A stretch of DNA of 64,000 nt from Geodermatophilus marinus (GCF_003428645.1 NZ_QVQH01000011.1:62001-126000); one strand, 5' to 3'. Shown: positions 42,085 through 50,310, counted from the stretch's first letter. Program-made: numbers and translations. The notes: generated by a model from the letters alone, not told the origin.

Positions 42085-42883
42085 GGAGGAACAGGTACCA
42101 GTAGGAGGTGCCGACGAAGACGACGGCCCCCACGAGGTTGCCCGCCCCCGCGAGCAGCCAGTTGAGCAGCGCGTCGCCCCAGCCCAGGTCGGGGACCCCC
42201 GCGAAGATCGCCGCGGGCAGGAAGAACATGTTCGCGACGACGTGGTCGAAGCCCATCGCCACGAACGCCATGATCGGGAAGAAGACGGCCAGGATCTTCC
42301 CGGACACCGTGGTCGCCGCCAGGGACATCCAGACGGCCAGGCAGACCAGCCAGTTGCACCCGACCGCGCGCAGGAACGTCTCCCACGCGGTGTGCCCGCC
42401 GGCCTTGCCCTCGGCGATGCCCGCCAGCCGCTCGTAGGTGAGGGCGCCGCTGCTGCCCGGCTCGGCCCCGGCGTCGCCGATGACGCCGGTGGAGACCGCG
42501 AGGAAGTAGGCGACGAAGAGGGCGCCGAGCAGGTTGCCCAGCAGCACCAGCGTCAGGTTGCGGACGACGTCGCCGACCCCGATCCGGCCCTGCATCGCAC
42601 CGAGCGGGACCAGCAGCATGTTCCCGGTCGCGAGGTCCGAGCCGGCGATCAGCACCAGGACCAGGCCCAGGGTGAACACCGCGCCGGTGAACAGCGTCGG
42701 CAGCGTGCCCCAGGTGGCGGGGTCGAGGCCGGAGGAGACGGTGATCGCCACCAGCCCGCCGAAGGCGATGTAGGCCCCGGCCAGGAAGGCGCTGACGGTG
42801 ACCCGGTCCCACGTCCGGTGCACCTTCTTCGCGCCGGTCTCGCTGGCTGCCTGCGCCATCTCGGCGGGTTGCCGTGCGGGCAT
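42035..42883 (-). CDS. Formate/nitrite transporter (FNT) family channel
   Basis: 282 residues, six membrane helices. FNT signatures are FLAGAYIAFGGLVAITVSSG (helix 1), SDLATGNMLLVPLGAMQG, LLGNLLGALFVAYFLAVSTG and AVGCNWLVCLAVWMSLAATT with the NWLVCLAVW motif, then FDHVVANMFFLP near the end. The channel carries formate, nitrite or similar monovalent anions. ATG 42883 is preceded by GGGAGG about 6 nt upstream, favouring it over the longer frame. The substrate cannot be told from sequence; no nitrite or formate enzymes lie nearby. Confidence 0.94.
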   Translation of the reverse strand: MPARQPAEMAQAASETGAKKVHRTWDRVTVSAFLAGAYIAFGGLVAITVSSGLDPATWGTLPTLFTGAVFTLGLVLVLIAGSDLATGNMLLVPLGAMQGRIGVGDVVRNLTLVLLGNLLGALFVAYFLAVSTGVIGDAGAEPGSSGALTYERLAGIAEGKAGGHTAWETFLRAVGCNWLVCLAVWMSLAATTVSGKILAVFFPIMAFVAMGFDHVVANMFFLPAAIFAGVPDLGWGDALLNWLLAGAGNLVGAVVFVGTSYWYLFLRDQPAEPAQAEEAERS

Positions 42884-42974
42884 GAGCACCTCCCTGCAGC
42901 GGTCCCGGGGCGGGAGCGCCGGCGGCCGGAACGGGGCCGCCTCCCGACGGGCGGCGGGCACGGCGGCGGACCCC

Positions 42975-42980
42975 TAGGGT
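42975..42980 (+). promoter_or_regulatory. Leaderless -10 box (TAGGGT)
   Basis: TAGGGT ends 6 nt before the ATG at 42987. This spacing puts the transcription start at the ATG. Confidence 0.5.
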
Positions 42981-42986
42981 CGGGTC

Positions 42987-43430
42987 ATGCCCTTGGACGG
43001 CGAGTACGAACCGAGCACGGAGGCCTGGGTCCGCGACCAGGTGGAGCGCTACGAGGCCACCGGGGGGCGCGAGGCCAACACGCTGCGCGACACCGGCCTG
43101 CCGGTCGTCGTCTTCAGCACCCGCGGCGCCCGCTCGGGGAAGGTGCGCAAGCAGCCGCTCATGCGGGTGGAGCACGGGGGCGCCTACGCCATGGTCGGGT
43201 CCAAGGGCGGGGCGCCGGCGGACCCCGCCTGGGTGGCCAACCTGCGCGCCCACCCCGACCAGGTGACCGTGCAGGACGGGCCGGAGCCGTGGGACGGCCT
43301 GGCCCGGGAGGTGCACGGGGAGGAGCGGCGCGCCTGGTGGGAGCGGGCGGTGGCCGCCTACCCGCCGTACGCCGACTACCAGGAGCGGACCGACCGCGAG
43401 ATCCCGGTCTTCGTCGTCGAGCGCCGCTGA
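42987..43430 (+). CDS. F420-dependent (DDN-type) oxidoreductase
   Basis: 147 residues of the nitroreductase/deazaflavin (F420)-dependent quinone reductase family. Key block VVVFSTRGARSGKVRKQPLM holds the basic residues for F420 phosphate; GGAYAMVGSKGGAPADPAW and ANLRAHPDQVTVQDG are further typical segments. These split-barrel enzymes use F420H2 to reduce quinones or nitroaromatics. A TAGGGT box 6 nt before the ATG suggests a leaderless transcript. It is a single gene between the FNT channel and the iron-binding lipoprotein. Confidence 0.93.
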   Translation: MPLDGEYEPSTEAWVRDQVERYEATGGREANTLRDTGLPVVVFSTRGARSGKVRKQPLMRVEHGGAYAMVGSKGGAPADPAWVANLRAHPDQVTVQDGPEPWDGLAREVHGEERRAWWERAVAAYPPYADYQERTDREIPVFVVERR

Positions 43431-43449
43431 CCCGGCCCGCCCGACCCGC

Positions 43450-43468
43450 TGAGGTGAGGCTCGCCTAA
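43450..43468 (+). promoter_or_regulatory. IdeR/DtxR-type iron box
   Basis: TGAGGTGAGGCTCGCCTAA matches the IdeR/DtxR consensus at 14 of 19 positions and lies 48 bp before the Fe-siderophore binding protein gene. Confidence 0.75.
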
Positions 43469-43516
43469 GTTCTCCCCAGTGCGCCGGACCGTCCGGCGCG
43501 CGGGAGGAGGACGACG

Positions 43517-44488
43517 GTGCAGGCAACGGTGCGGTACCGCCGGGGGGCGCTCGCCGCCGTGGCGGGGCTGCTGCTCGCCGGCTGCGGATCGGCCGACGAC
43601 GGCGCGACGACGACCACGACGGAGCCGGCGGCCGAGCAGAGCCGCACGGTCGAGCACGCGCTCGGCAGCACGGAGGTCACCGGCACCCCCGAGCGGGTCG
43701 TCGTCCTCGACACGGGGGAGCTCGACACGGCCCTGGCCCTCGGCGTGACACCGGTCGGCGCGGTCCGCACCGCGGTCAGCGACGAGCTGCCGGCCTACAT
43801 CGAGGAGGCCGGGGCCGACCCGGCCGACATCGCCAACGTCGGCACGATCCAGGAGCCGAACCTGGAGGAGATCGCGGCGCTGGAGCCCGACCTCATCCTC
43901 TCCAACGTCATCCGGCACGAGGCCATCTACGACCAGCTGAGCGCGATCGCCCCGACGGTCATGGCGGAGGACATCGGCGAGACGTGGCAGGAGAACCTGC
44001 TCCTGGCCGGGGAGGCCCTGGGCCTCGAGGACGAGGCCGAGCAGTTGCTGGTCGACCACGAGGAGCGGGCCGCCGAGGTCGGCGCCCTCTACGGCGACCC
44101 GGCGAGCACCGAGGTCAGCATGGTGCGGTTCACCGACCCCACCGCGATCCGGCTCTACGGCGAGGGCTCCTTCATCGGCGCCGTCCTCGACGACGTCGGC
44201 TTCGCCCGGCCCGAGGTCCAGCGGACCGCCGATACCTTCGTCGAGGTCGGCCCGGAGGAGATCGCCCAGGCCGGGGGCGACGTGGTCTTCTGGTCCTCCT
44301 ACGGCGAGGAGGGCGCCGGCGCGGCCGCGGAGGTCACCGGTGGCGGGCTGTGGCAGACCATCCCCGCGGTGCAGCAGGGGCGGGCCTTCGAGGTGGACGA
44401 CGACCGCTGGTTCCTCGCCATCGGCCCCCTCGGCGCCGGGCTGGTGCTCGACGACCTCGAGCAGTTCGCCGCCGGGCTCGAGAGCTGA
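43517..44488 (+). CDS. Fe3+-siderophore ABC transporter substrate-binding lipoprotein
   Basis: 323 residues. The lipobox LLAGC is near residue 23, and after a Thr-rich linker the type III periplasmic binding fold begins: TPERVVVLDTGELDTALALG, ANVGTIQEPNLEEIAALEPDLILSN, GALYGDPASTEVSMVRF and the terminal helix. This is the FhuD/FepB-like family that binds ferric siderophores outside. The permease and ATPase genes are not adjacent. GTG 43517 follows GGAGGAGG. An IdeR box upstream and a perfect 32-bp hairpin downstream make it a single iron-regulated unit. Confidence 0.95.
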   Translation: MQATVRYRRGALAAVAGLLLAGCGSADDGATTTTTEPAAEQSRTVEHALGSTEVTGTPERVVVLDTGELDTALALGVTPVGAVRTAVSDELPAYIEEAGADPADIANVGTIQEPNLEEIAALEPDLILSNVIRHEAIYDQLSAIAPTVMAEDIGETWQENLLLAGEALGLEDEAEQLLVDHEERAAEVGALYGDPASTEVSMVRFTDPTAIRLYGEGSFIGAVLDDVGFARPEVQRTADTFVEVGPEEIAQAGGDVVFWSSYGEEGAGAAAEVTGGGLWQTIPAVQQGRAFEVDDDRWFLAIGPLGAGLVLDDLEQFAAGLES

Positions 44489-44493
44489 ACGGC

Positions 44494-44525
44494 GCCCGGC
44501 CGGCCCCGCGCGGGGCCGGCCGGGC
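44494..44525 (+). terminator. Perfect palindromic terminator after the lipoprotein gene
   Basis: Sixteen-nt arms (44494-44509 and 44510-44525) complement exactly, beginning GCCCGGCCGG; a few central pairs would open to form the loop. The aldo/keto reductase gene converges from the other side, so it may serve both. Confidence 0.7.
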
Positions 44526-44533
44526 ACCGGTGG

Positions 44534-45505
44534 TCAGAACCCGACCACGGCGTGGGGGGTGTAGGGCTCCTCCAGCCGGGCGACCTCCTCGTCGGTCAGC
44601 CCGAGGTCGACCGCGGCGACGGCGTCGTCCAGGTGCGCCTCCTTCGTCACGCCGACGATCGGGGCGGTCACCACCGGCTTGGACAGCACCCAGGCCAGCG
44701 CCACCTGGGCGCGTGGGACCCCCCGCGCGGCGGCCACCTCGGCGACCCGGGCGACGATCTCGCGGTCGCCGGCCTGGTCGTAGAGGCGCTTGCCGAACTC
44801 GTCGGTGCCCGAGCGCTGCGTGCTCTCCTCCCAGTCGCGGGTCAGCCGGCCGCGGGCCAGCGGGCTCCACGGGATCACGCCGATGCCCTGGTCGGCGCAC
44901 AGCGGGTGCATCTCCCGCTCCTCCTCGCGGTTGAGCAGGTTGTAGTGGTCCTGCATCGACACGAAGCGGTGCCAGCCGCGCTCGCCGGCGGTGTGCAGCG
45001 CCTTGCCGAACTGCCAGGCCCACATCGACGAGGCGCCGAGGTAGCGCACCTTCCCCGAGCGGACGAGCGAGTCCAGCGCCTCCAGCGTCTCCTCGACCGG
45101 CGTGTGCGGGTCCCACCGGTGGATCTGGTAGAGGTCGACGTGGTCGGTGCCCAGCCGCCGCAGGCTGGCCTCGCACTCCCGGATGACCGCCACGCGCGAC
45201 AGCCCCGCGCCGTTGGGGCCCGGGCGCATCCGGCCGTGCACCTTGGTGGCGAGGACGACGTCGTCCCGGTCGGCGAAGTCCCGGATCGCCCGGCCGGTGA
45301 TCTCCTCGCTCGAGCCGTCCGAGTAGACGTTGGCGGTGTCGAGGAAGGTGATGCCCGCGGCCAGCGCCTTCTCGATCAGCCGGCGGCTGTCCTCCTCCGG
45401 CAGGCTCCACGGGTGGTTGCCGCGAGCGGGGTCGCCGAAGCTCATCATCCCCAGGCAGATCCGCGAGACCTCGAGGCCGGTGCTGCCCAGACGCGTGTAC
45501 TCCAT
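44534..45505 (-). CDS. Aldo/keto reductase
   Basis: About 323 residues, NADPH-dependent TIM-barrel reductase. Catalytic tetrad: Asp in TFLDTANVY, Tyr of the same motif, Lys in VLATKVHGRM and His in DLYQIHRWD. NADPH-binding loop near IVGVTKEAHLDDA. The sequence most resembles the voltage-channel beta-subunit-like/YajO group (RRLGTDHVDLYQIHRWD, PVEETLEAL). The ATG at 45505 (MEYTRLG) is the standard family start; a GTG four codons earlier exists. The substrate is unknown. Confidence 0.94.
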   Translation of the reverse strand: MEYTRLGSTGLEVSRICLGMMSFGDPARGNHPWSLPEEDSRRLIEKALAAGITFLDTANVYSDGSSEEITGRAIRDFADRDDVVLATKVHGRMRPGPNGAGLSRVAVIRECEASLRRLGTDHVDLYQIHRWDPHTPVEETLEALDSLVRSGKVRYLGASSMWAWQFGKALHTAGERGWHRFVSMQDHYNLLNREEEREMHPLCADQGIGVIPWSPLARGRLTRDWEESTQRSGTDEFGKRLYDQAGDREIVARVAEVAAARGVPRAQVALAWVLSKPVVTAPIVGVTKEAHLDDAVAAVDLGLTDEEVARLEEPYTPHAVVGF

Positions 45506-45547
45506 GCGCCCAGCCAACCGCGTGCGGCCGCGGCCCGGCCACCCGGA

Positions 45548-46681
45548 TCACGGCAGCCGGGCGGCGGCCCCCGGGATGCCCGCGGCGACGTCGTCGGCGA
45601 AGGCGGTGAACGGCTCGGCGGCCACCGCGCGGCCGGTGCCGCGCCCGGTCCACCGCCAGGTGCCCACGACCCCGCCGCCGCTGACCACGGTGGCCCGGAA
45701 GACGCCGTTGCCGCCGGGGACGATGCGGTGCGCGAACTCGGCCGGCACGGCGCAGGTGCGGTCGGCGTAGCCGAGCACGAACTCGTCGAAGCCGGGGAGC
45801 AGGTGCAGGGCCCCGGCCTCGGCCCGGCAGGCGGTCAGCCGTTCGGGCGTGGCCGGGTCCAGGTGCAGCTCGGTGCCCTCGACGGTGATCGTCTCCAGCC
45901 GCGGCCGGGCCAGCGCCAGCCCGGTGCGGGCGTCCCGGACCGTGGTGCCCGCCCACCGGGCGAGGTCGGCGACGGTGGCCGGGCCGTGGCCGGTGAAGTA
46001 CCGCAGCGCCAGCTCGCCGAGCGCCTCCTCGCCCTCGAGCCGCCGCGGCGAGCGGACCCACTCGTCGAGCAGCACGAAGGCCTGGTCCCCGGCGGCGGTC
46101 GGTCCGAGGACCAGCGTCCCGGTCTGGGCGAGGTACCAGAGGGTGTGGTAGCCGCGCTGGCCCGAGACGTCGACCCCGGCCGCGCCGATCGCGGCCAGCA
46201 GGTCGGTGCGGCCCGACCGCCGGCCACCGGAGAGCGCGCCGGCGGCGGCCTCCCGCGCCCGCTCGAGGTCCGCCTCGGTCAGGCCGACGGTCGCGCGGCG
46301 CCGCGCCGCCCCGGCCAGGACCCGCGGGCCCAGCAGGTCGAGCATCCAGGGCAGGTCCTCGGCCGCGACCAGGTGCAGGGTGCCGCGCATCGGCCAGGAG
46401 CGGACGACGTCCCCGGCGTCCAGCGCGGCCGCCACCCCGGCCCGCGACCGGCCGGCGGTGCGCAGCGCCACGGAGGTCAGGGCACCGGGGAGGTCCTGGC
46501 CCTGCACCGCGCCGAGGGCGCGGACCGCCGCGGCGGCATCGGCGAACGGTGGCCCGGCGACCCGCTGGGCCACCAGGCGCAGGAGCGCGACCTCCCGCGG
46601 CGACACCCGCACGGCTGACGCGGTCCCCCCGGCTGACGCGGTCCCCCCGGCTGACGCGGTCCCCCCGGCTGACGTGGTCAC
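45548..46681 (-). CDS. Winged-helix DNA-binding-domain protein (HTH_42 family)
   Basis: About 377 residues of the PF06224-type family, which includes AlkX/YcaQ-like glycosylases. Visible: PREVALLRLVAQRVAGPPF, VRALGAVQGQDLPGALTSVAL, VVRSWPMRGTLHLVAAEDL and HLLPGFDEFVLGYADR, all typical. The catalytic QxD/QxQ of YcaQ appears as GAVQGQDL. It begins with three SAGGTA repeats encoded by an 18-bp DNA repeat, an oddity at the N-terminus. Its GTG overlaps the GNAT stop (GTGA). A DNA-repair glycosylase role is possible but not certain. Confidence 0.85.
   Translation of the reverse strand: MTTSAGGTASAGGTASAGGTASAVRVSPREVALLRLVAQRVAGPPFADAAAAVRALGAVQGQDLPGALTSVALRTAGRSRAGVAAALDAGDVVRSWPMRGTLHLVAAEDLPWMLDLLGPRVLAGAARRRATVGLTEADLERAREAAAGALSGGRRSGRTDLLAAIGAAGVDVSGQRGYHTLWYLAQTGTLVLGPTAAGDQAFVLLDEWVRSPRRLEGEEALGELALRYFTGHGPATVADLARWAGTTVRDARTGLALARPRLETITVEGTELHLDPATPERLTACRAEAGALHLLPGFDEFVLGYADRTCAVPAEFAHRIVPGGNGVFRATVVSGGGVVGTWRWTGRGTGRAVAAEPFTAFADDVAAGIPGAAARLP
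46613..46666. repeat. 18-bp tandem repeat, three copies, at an N-terminus
   Basis: GGCTGACGCGGTCCCCCC is repeated exactly at 46613, 46631 and 46649, followed by a partial diverged fourth. It lies within the first 25 codons of the winged-helix gene and keeps the frame. Confidence 0.95.
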
Positions 46682-47250
46682 GGCCCGACCCTGGCACGGC
46701 CCTGCGACGGGACGGCCGCTGCGCGCACCAGGTGCCGGTACACCATGCCCTCCGCGTCGGGCTCGGCGGTCAGGACCGCGAACCCGGCCGCCGCGGCGAC
46801 GGCCAGGCTGGCGGCGTTGTCCGGCTCGATGCCGAGCACGAACTGCACCACGTCCGCGGTCGCGGGTGCGGCGACCAGCGCCCGCAGCGTCGCCCGGCCG
46901 TACCCCTGCCCGCGGCGGGCCGGGTCGACGACGTAGGCGGCGCCCATGCTGCGCCGCGGGTCGGTCGCGAGCACCCGCTCGGTGGCCGGGTCCCACGTCG
47001 TCCAGCGGTCGTAGACGTCGCCGCCGATCTGCGCGACGGGCCGGCCCCGGTCGTCGAGCGCGACGAAGGAGTGGGCCCGCAGCACCCGCGCCCCGCGGAA
47101 CTCCTCCTCGCGGGCGGCACCGCGCAGCGCCAGCTCCCGCACCGGCCACTCGGGGCCGCCCAGCCGCCGCCGCGTCTCGGGGTCGTCGAACCACGGCCGG
47201 ACGGCCGGCAGGTGCTCCGGCTCGACGGGGACCAGCCGCACCTCGCGCAC
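46678..47250 (-). CDS. GNAT-family N-acetyltransferase
   Basis: 190 residues of GNAT fold: VREVRLVPVEPEHLPAVRPW, FRGARVLRAHSFVALDDRGR, then the acetyl-CoA motif A region AAYVVDPARRGQGYGRATLR (R-x-x-G-x-G/A) and the C-terminal ASLAVAAAAGFAVLTAEPDAEGM. The GTG at 47250 lies downstream of GAGGGTGAGG. A frame continuing further upstream belongs to the frameshifted TrkA-C gene. The substrate is unknown. Confidence 0.9.
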   Translation of the reverse strand: MREVRLVPVEPEHLPAVRPWFDDPETRRRLGGPEWPVRELALRGAAREEEFRGARVLRAHSFVALDDRGRPVAQIGGDVYDRWTTWDPATERVLATDPRRSMGAAYVVDPARRGQGYGRATLRALVAAPATADVVQFVLGIEPDNAASLAVAAAAGFAVLTAEPDAEGMVYRHLVRAAAVPSQGRARVGP

Positions 47251-47315
47251 CCCCTCACCCTCGGGCGCGGACCGGCGGCGCGCACGCCGGCGGCCCGCGC
47301 CGCGACGTCCGGGGG

Positions 47316-48108
47316 TCAGCCGACCGGGTGGGACGGCGCCCGCCGCCGGGGTCCCGGCTCCAGCTGCTCGACCGGCGGGGTCGCGGCGTGCCAGGCCCGC
47401 GCCTTCTCGCCGGCCACGTCGCCCTCCTCGCCGTGCAGGCGCTCGGCGAGGTCGGCGAGCATCGCCTCCCGGCCGTAGAGGACGACGACGTCGCCGGCGC
47501 ACAGCTGCTCGTCCAGGCTCGGCGCGCCGACCCAGGTGCCGGCGCGCTCGATGCCCAGCACGGTGATGCCCTCCTCGGGCAGCCGCAGCTCGCCGAGCGG
47601 GCGGGCGGCGACCCAGTCGCCGTCGGCCACGGGGAGCTGCACGACCCGCCACCGGCCCCCGCGAGTGCAGCAGCGCGGCGTAGTCGCGGACGTCGAAGTC
47701 CGTCCAGCGCCGGAGGTAGCGCTCGATGACCCGACGCAGCGCCCGGTCGACGGCCCGGTTGCGGGCCAGCCAGAGCAGCACCGCCAGGCAGCCGACGATC
47801 ACCCCGGCCCGGGCGAAGCCGCCGGCGGTGGAGTCCACGCCGGTGAAGCTGAGGATGAGGGTGCCCAGCACCGACACCGCACCGGCGCCGCTGACCAGCA
47901 TGAGCACCATGACGATCCGGCGGCGGGCGGGGTGGTCGACCACGGACTCGGCCTCGGACGTCGTGAAGCCGGTCCCGGTGAAGGCCGACCGGGCCTGGAA
48001 CCGGGCGTGCTGGAGGGTCATCCCGGTCATGGTCAGGGCGACGGTGGCCACCCGGGTGACGACCAGCCCGAGCATGACGACGACGACCAGCGAGATGACG
48101 GCGGCCAT
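47316..48108 (-). pseudogene. TrkA-C-domain membrane protein gene with a frameshift
   Basis: Two frames are needed. The first (from 48108) encodes two to three membrane helices, TLQHARFQARSAFTGTGFTT, SEAESVVDHPARRRIVMVLM and IERYLRRWTDFDVRDYAALL; the second (to 47316) encodes QLPVADGDWVAARPLGELRL, ITVLGIERAGTWVGAP and CAGDVVVLYGR, the RCK/TrkA-C ligand domain. They meet at a run of five C on the plus strand (47656-47660); four would restore one continuous 260-residue protein of a known actinobacterial family. Either a true mutation, a phase-variable tract or a sequencing error. Confidence 0.75.
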
Positions 48109-48304
48109 GCCCGGGGCCTACCGCGGGCGGCGCCGTCCCACGCCCGCCGCCGGGCCGTCCGGCACGAGTTGTTCCGGAAGAAGGTGGTGAGACGCGGGGG
48201 AGAGTGGGTACGGGCGCGCGGACCGCACCCCCGGACGGAAGACGCGAGCCCATGCCCCACCCCCAGCAGCAGCCCCCCGCCCCGGCCCCCCGGCGGGCGG
48301 CCCG

Positions 48305-49045
48305 GTGAGGCGGCTCCCCGGACGCCGGGTCGTGGTGGCCGGCGGCTCGAGCGGCATCGGGGCGGCCGTCGCCCGGGCCTTCACCGCCGAGGCGGCGCGG
48401 GTCGTCGTCCTCGACCGGGACGGTCCCGCGCTCGACCGGCTCCGTGCCGACGTCGGCTGCCGGACCTGGGCGGTGGATCTCGACGACGTCCGCCAGACCC
48501 GCGAGTCGACGGAAAAGGCGATCGCCTGGCTCGGCGGCATCGACGTCCTGGTCAACGACGCCGGGCCCGGCCGGTTCGCGCCCCTGCTGGAGGTGGAGCC
48601 GGCAGAGCTGGCCTCGTGCTTCTCGCTGCCCGCCCAGACGATGCTCACCACGATCCAGGCCGCGGCCCTGGCCATGGTCGGTTTCCGGGCGCCCGGCGAC
48701 GAGTGCGTCGGGAAGGTGGTCAACGTGGCCAGCGCCGGCAGGGGCGCCGGCGGGCAGGCCCACTACGCCGCGGCCAAGGCGTCGGTCATGGCGCTGACCC
48801 GGGCGGCCGCCCACGAGCTCGGCCCGCACGGCATCACGGTCAACTGCCTGTGCCCGGGCTACGTGCGCGACCCGCTCACCGCCGCCGACCGCCCCGAGGC
48901 CGCCTCCTGGTCGGCGCTGTCCCCGCTGGGCCGGGTCGGCGAGCCCGAGGACGTCGCCCGCGCCGCGGTCTTCCTCGCCTCCAGCGACTCCGACTACCTC
49001 ACCGGGGACGCCCTCCACGTGGCCGGGGGCATGGTCCTGCACTGA
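48305..49045 (+). CDS. Short-chain dehydrogenase/reductase (SDR)
   Basis: 246 residues, classical SDR. NAD(P) motif VVVAGGSSGIGAAVARAF at the N-terminus; VNDAGPG is the NAG-like strand; catalytic Ser in VASAGRGAGGQAHY with Tyr-x3-Lys as HYAAAKAS; then LGPHGITVNCLCPGYV and SDSDYLTGDALHVAGGM, typical of FabG-like members. Substrate unknown. GTG 48305 overlaps the stop of an 18-codon ORF, which may only be chance. It is a single gene, downstream of the promoter area at about 48180-48240. Confidence 0.92.
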   Translation: MRRLPGRRVVVAGGSSGIGAAVARAFTAEAARVVVLDRDGPALDRLRADVGCRTWAVDLDDVRQTRESTEKAIAWLGGIDVLVNDAGPGRFAPLLEVEPAELASCFSLPAQTMLTTIQAAALAMVGFRAPGDECVGKVVNVASAGRGAGGQAHYAAAKASVMALTRAAAHELGPHGITVNCLCPGYVRDPLTAADRPEAASWSALSPLGRVGEPEDVARAAVFLASSDSDYLTGDALHVAGGMVLH

Positions 49046-49123
49046 AGGCGAGCAGGGCCGGGGCGCCGCCGCGGGCCGCCCGGGGGTGGAGGGCCCCCGC
49101 GGGCCGCGGGCAGACTCGGCGCC

Positions 49124-49723
49124 GTGCGAGCAGAGGACTGGGACGCGCGCTACGCCGGGAGCCAGCAGTGGTCCGAGGGGCCCAACGCGCTGGTCGCCGG
49201 GCTGCTGGCCGGCCTGCCGCCGGGCGAGGCGGTGGACCTCGCCGCGGGGGAGGGGCGGCACGCGCTGTGGCTGGCCGGGCTCGGCTGGCAGGTGACCGCG
49301 GTCGACTTCTCCGCCACCGGGCTGGCCCGCGGGCGGGCGCGGCCGGGCGCCGACCGCGTCCGTTGGGTGACCGCCGACGTCCTCACCTGGGCGGCGCCCG
49401 AGGGCTCGCTGGACCTGGTCCTCGTGGCCTACCTGCACCTGCCCCAGGTCGACACGACCGGGCTCCTGCGGCGCGCGGTGGGCTGGCTGCGTCCCGGCGG
49501 CCGGCTGCTCGTCCTCGGCCACGACGCCGACAACGTGGCGCACGGGGTCGGCGGCCCGCAGGACCCGGCGATCCTGCACAGCGTCGAGCGGCTGGCGCCG
49601 GTGGCCGCGCTGCTGGAGGTCGACCGGCTGGAGCAGGTGCGCCGGGAGACCCCGGCGGGCACCGCCCTCGACACCCTGCTGTGGGGTCGCGCACCGGCCC
49701 GGCCCGTCGGTGCCCGGGGGTAA
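49124..49723 (+). CDS. Class I SAM-dependent methyltransferase (thiopurine/tellurite type)
   Basis: 199 residues. WDARYAGSQQWSEGPNALV at the N-terminus and AVDLAAGEGRHALWLAGLGW (motif I with DLAAGEGR) resemble the TPMT/TehB branch of SAM methyltransferases; VTAVDFSATGLARGR and LVLVAYLHLPQVDTTGLLRR follow. No zinc or membrane part. The GTG at 49124 comes soon after CAGACT, which could serve as a leaderless -10. Substrate unknown. Confidence 0.9.
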   Translation: MRAEDWDARYAGSQQWSEGPNALVAGLLAGLPPGEAVDLAAGEGRHALWLAGLGWQVTAVDFSATGLARGRARPGADRVRWVTADVLTWAAPEGSLDLVLVAYLHLPQVDTTGLLRRAVGWLRPGGRLLVLGHDADNVAHGVGGPQDPAILHSVERLAPVAALLEVDRLEQVRRETPAGTALDTLLWGRAPARPVGARG

Positions 49724-49726
49724 CCT
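49721..49726 (+). promoter_or_regulatory. Leaderless -10 box (TAACCT)
   Basis: TAACCT lies 7 nt before the GTG at 49734, so transcription would start at the start codon. It overlaps the stop codon of the preceding methyltransferase gene. Confidence 0.55.
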
Positions 49727-49733
49727 CCGCGCC

Positions 49734-49859
49734 GTGATGGGCATGGGGGGCGCCGGCGGCCGGGACGCCGAGCGGCGCCGGCGGCTGGTCGCCGCCGTCG
49801 TGGTGCTGGCGATGCTGCTGGCCGCCGGGGCCACGGTGCTCTCGATCGCCCTGGGCTGA
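49734..49859 (+). CDS. Small single-pass membrane protein (41 aa)
   Basis: A short gene with GTG (or the adjacent ATG at 49737) start. It begins MGMGGAGGRDAERRRR and continues with one helix, LVAAVVVLAMLLAAGATVLS, ending IALG. The positive-inside pattern predicts the N-terminus in the cytoplasm. I recall similar tiny proteins widely in actinobacteria but no function. A TAACCT box exactly 7 nt upstream supports real expression. It lies 10 bp before the DUF1801 gene, so the two are probably co-transcribed. Confidence 0.65.
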   Translation: MMGMGGAGGRDAERRRRLVAAVVVLAMLLAAGATVLSIALG

Positions 49860-49869
49860 GGAGGTGACC

Positions 49870-50310
49870 GTGGGCAGCGATGCCCGGGAGGGGGACGTCG
49901 AGGCCTGGTTCGACGCGGCCGGGCCCCGCGCCGAGGAGCTGCGCCGGGTGGACGCGCTGGTCACCGCGGCCGCCCCCGGCATCGACCGGCAGCTGGTGCC
50001 GGTCGGCTCGTCGACGATGCTGGGCTACGGGCTCATGCCCTACCGGCCGCGGTCGGCGCGGGAGACCACGACGTGGCCGCTGCTCGCCCTGGCCGCGCAG
50101 AAGCGGCACCTGTCGCTGTACGTGTCCGCCGTCGTCGACGGGCGGTACCTCGCCGAGGCGCGCGCCGACCGGCTGGGGCGGGTGTCCTGCGGGAAGAGCT
50201 GCATCCGGTTCACCTCGCTCGACCGGGTCGACGAGGCGGAGCTGGCCGCGCTCGTCCGCGACGCCGTGGCGGCCACCGCGGCCGGGCGGAACGGCTACGC
50301 GTCGACCTGA
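49870..50310 (+). CDS. DUF1801 (YdhG-like) family protein
   Basis: 146 residues. DUF1801-like pattern: VEAWFDAAGPRAEELRRVDALVTA, MLGYGLMPYRPRSARETT, HLSLYVSAVVDGRYLAE and CGKSCIRFTSLDRVDEAEL, the last being the most typical. GGAGG lies 5 nt before the GTG at 49870; a GTG at 49864 is also open. Small cytosolic protein of unknown role. Convergent with the phosphoribosyltransferase gene with a 16-bp overlap. Confidence 0.85.
   Translation: MGSDAREGDVEAWFDAAGPRAEELRRVDALVTAAAPGIDRQLVPVGSSTMLGYGLMPYRPRSARETTTWPLLALAAQKRHLSLYVSAVVDGRYLAEARADRLGRVSCGKSCIRFTSLDRVDEAELAALVRDAVAATAAGRNGYAST

Noticed and set aside
48252-48308. 18-codon ORF (begins MPHPQQQPP) overlapping the SDR start
   Set aside because: Proline-rich, no clear ribosome-binding site or family resemblance; a GTGA overlap can arise by chance.
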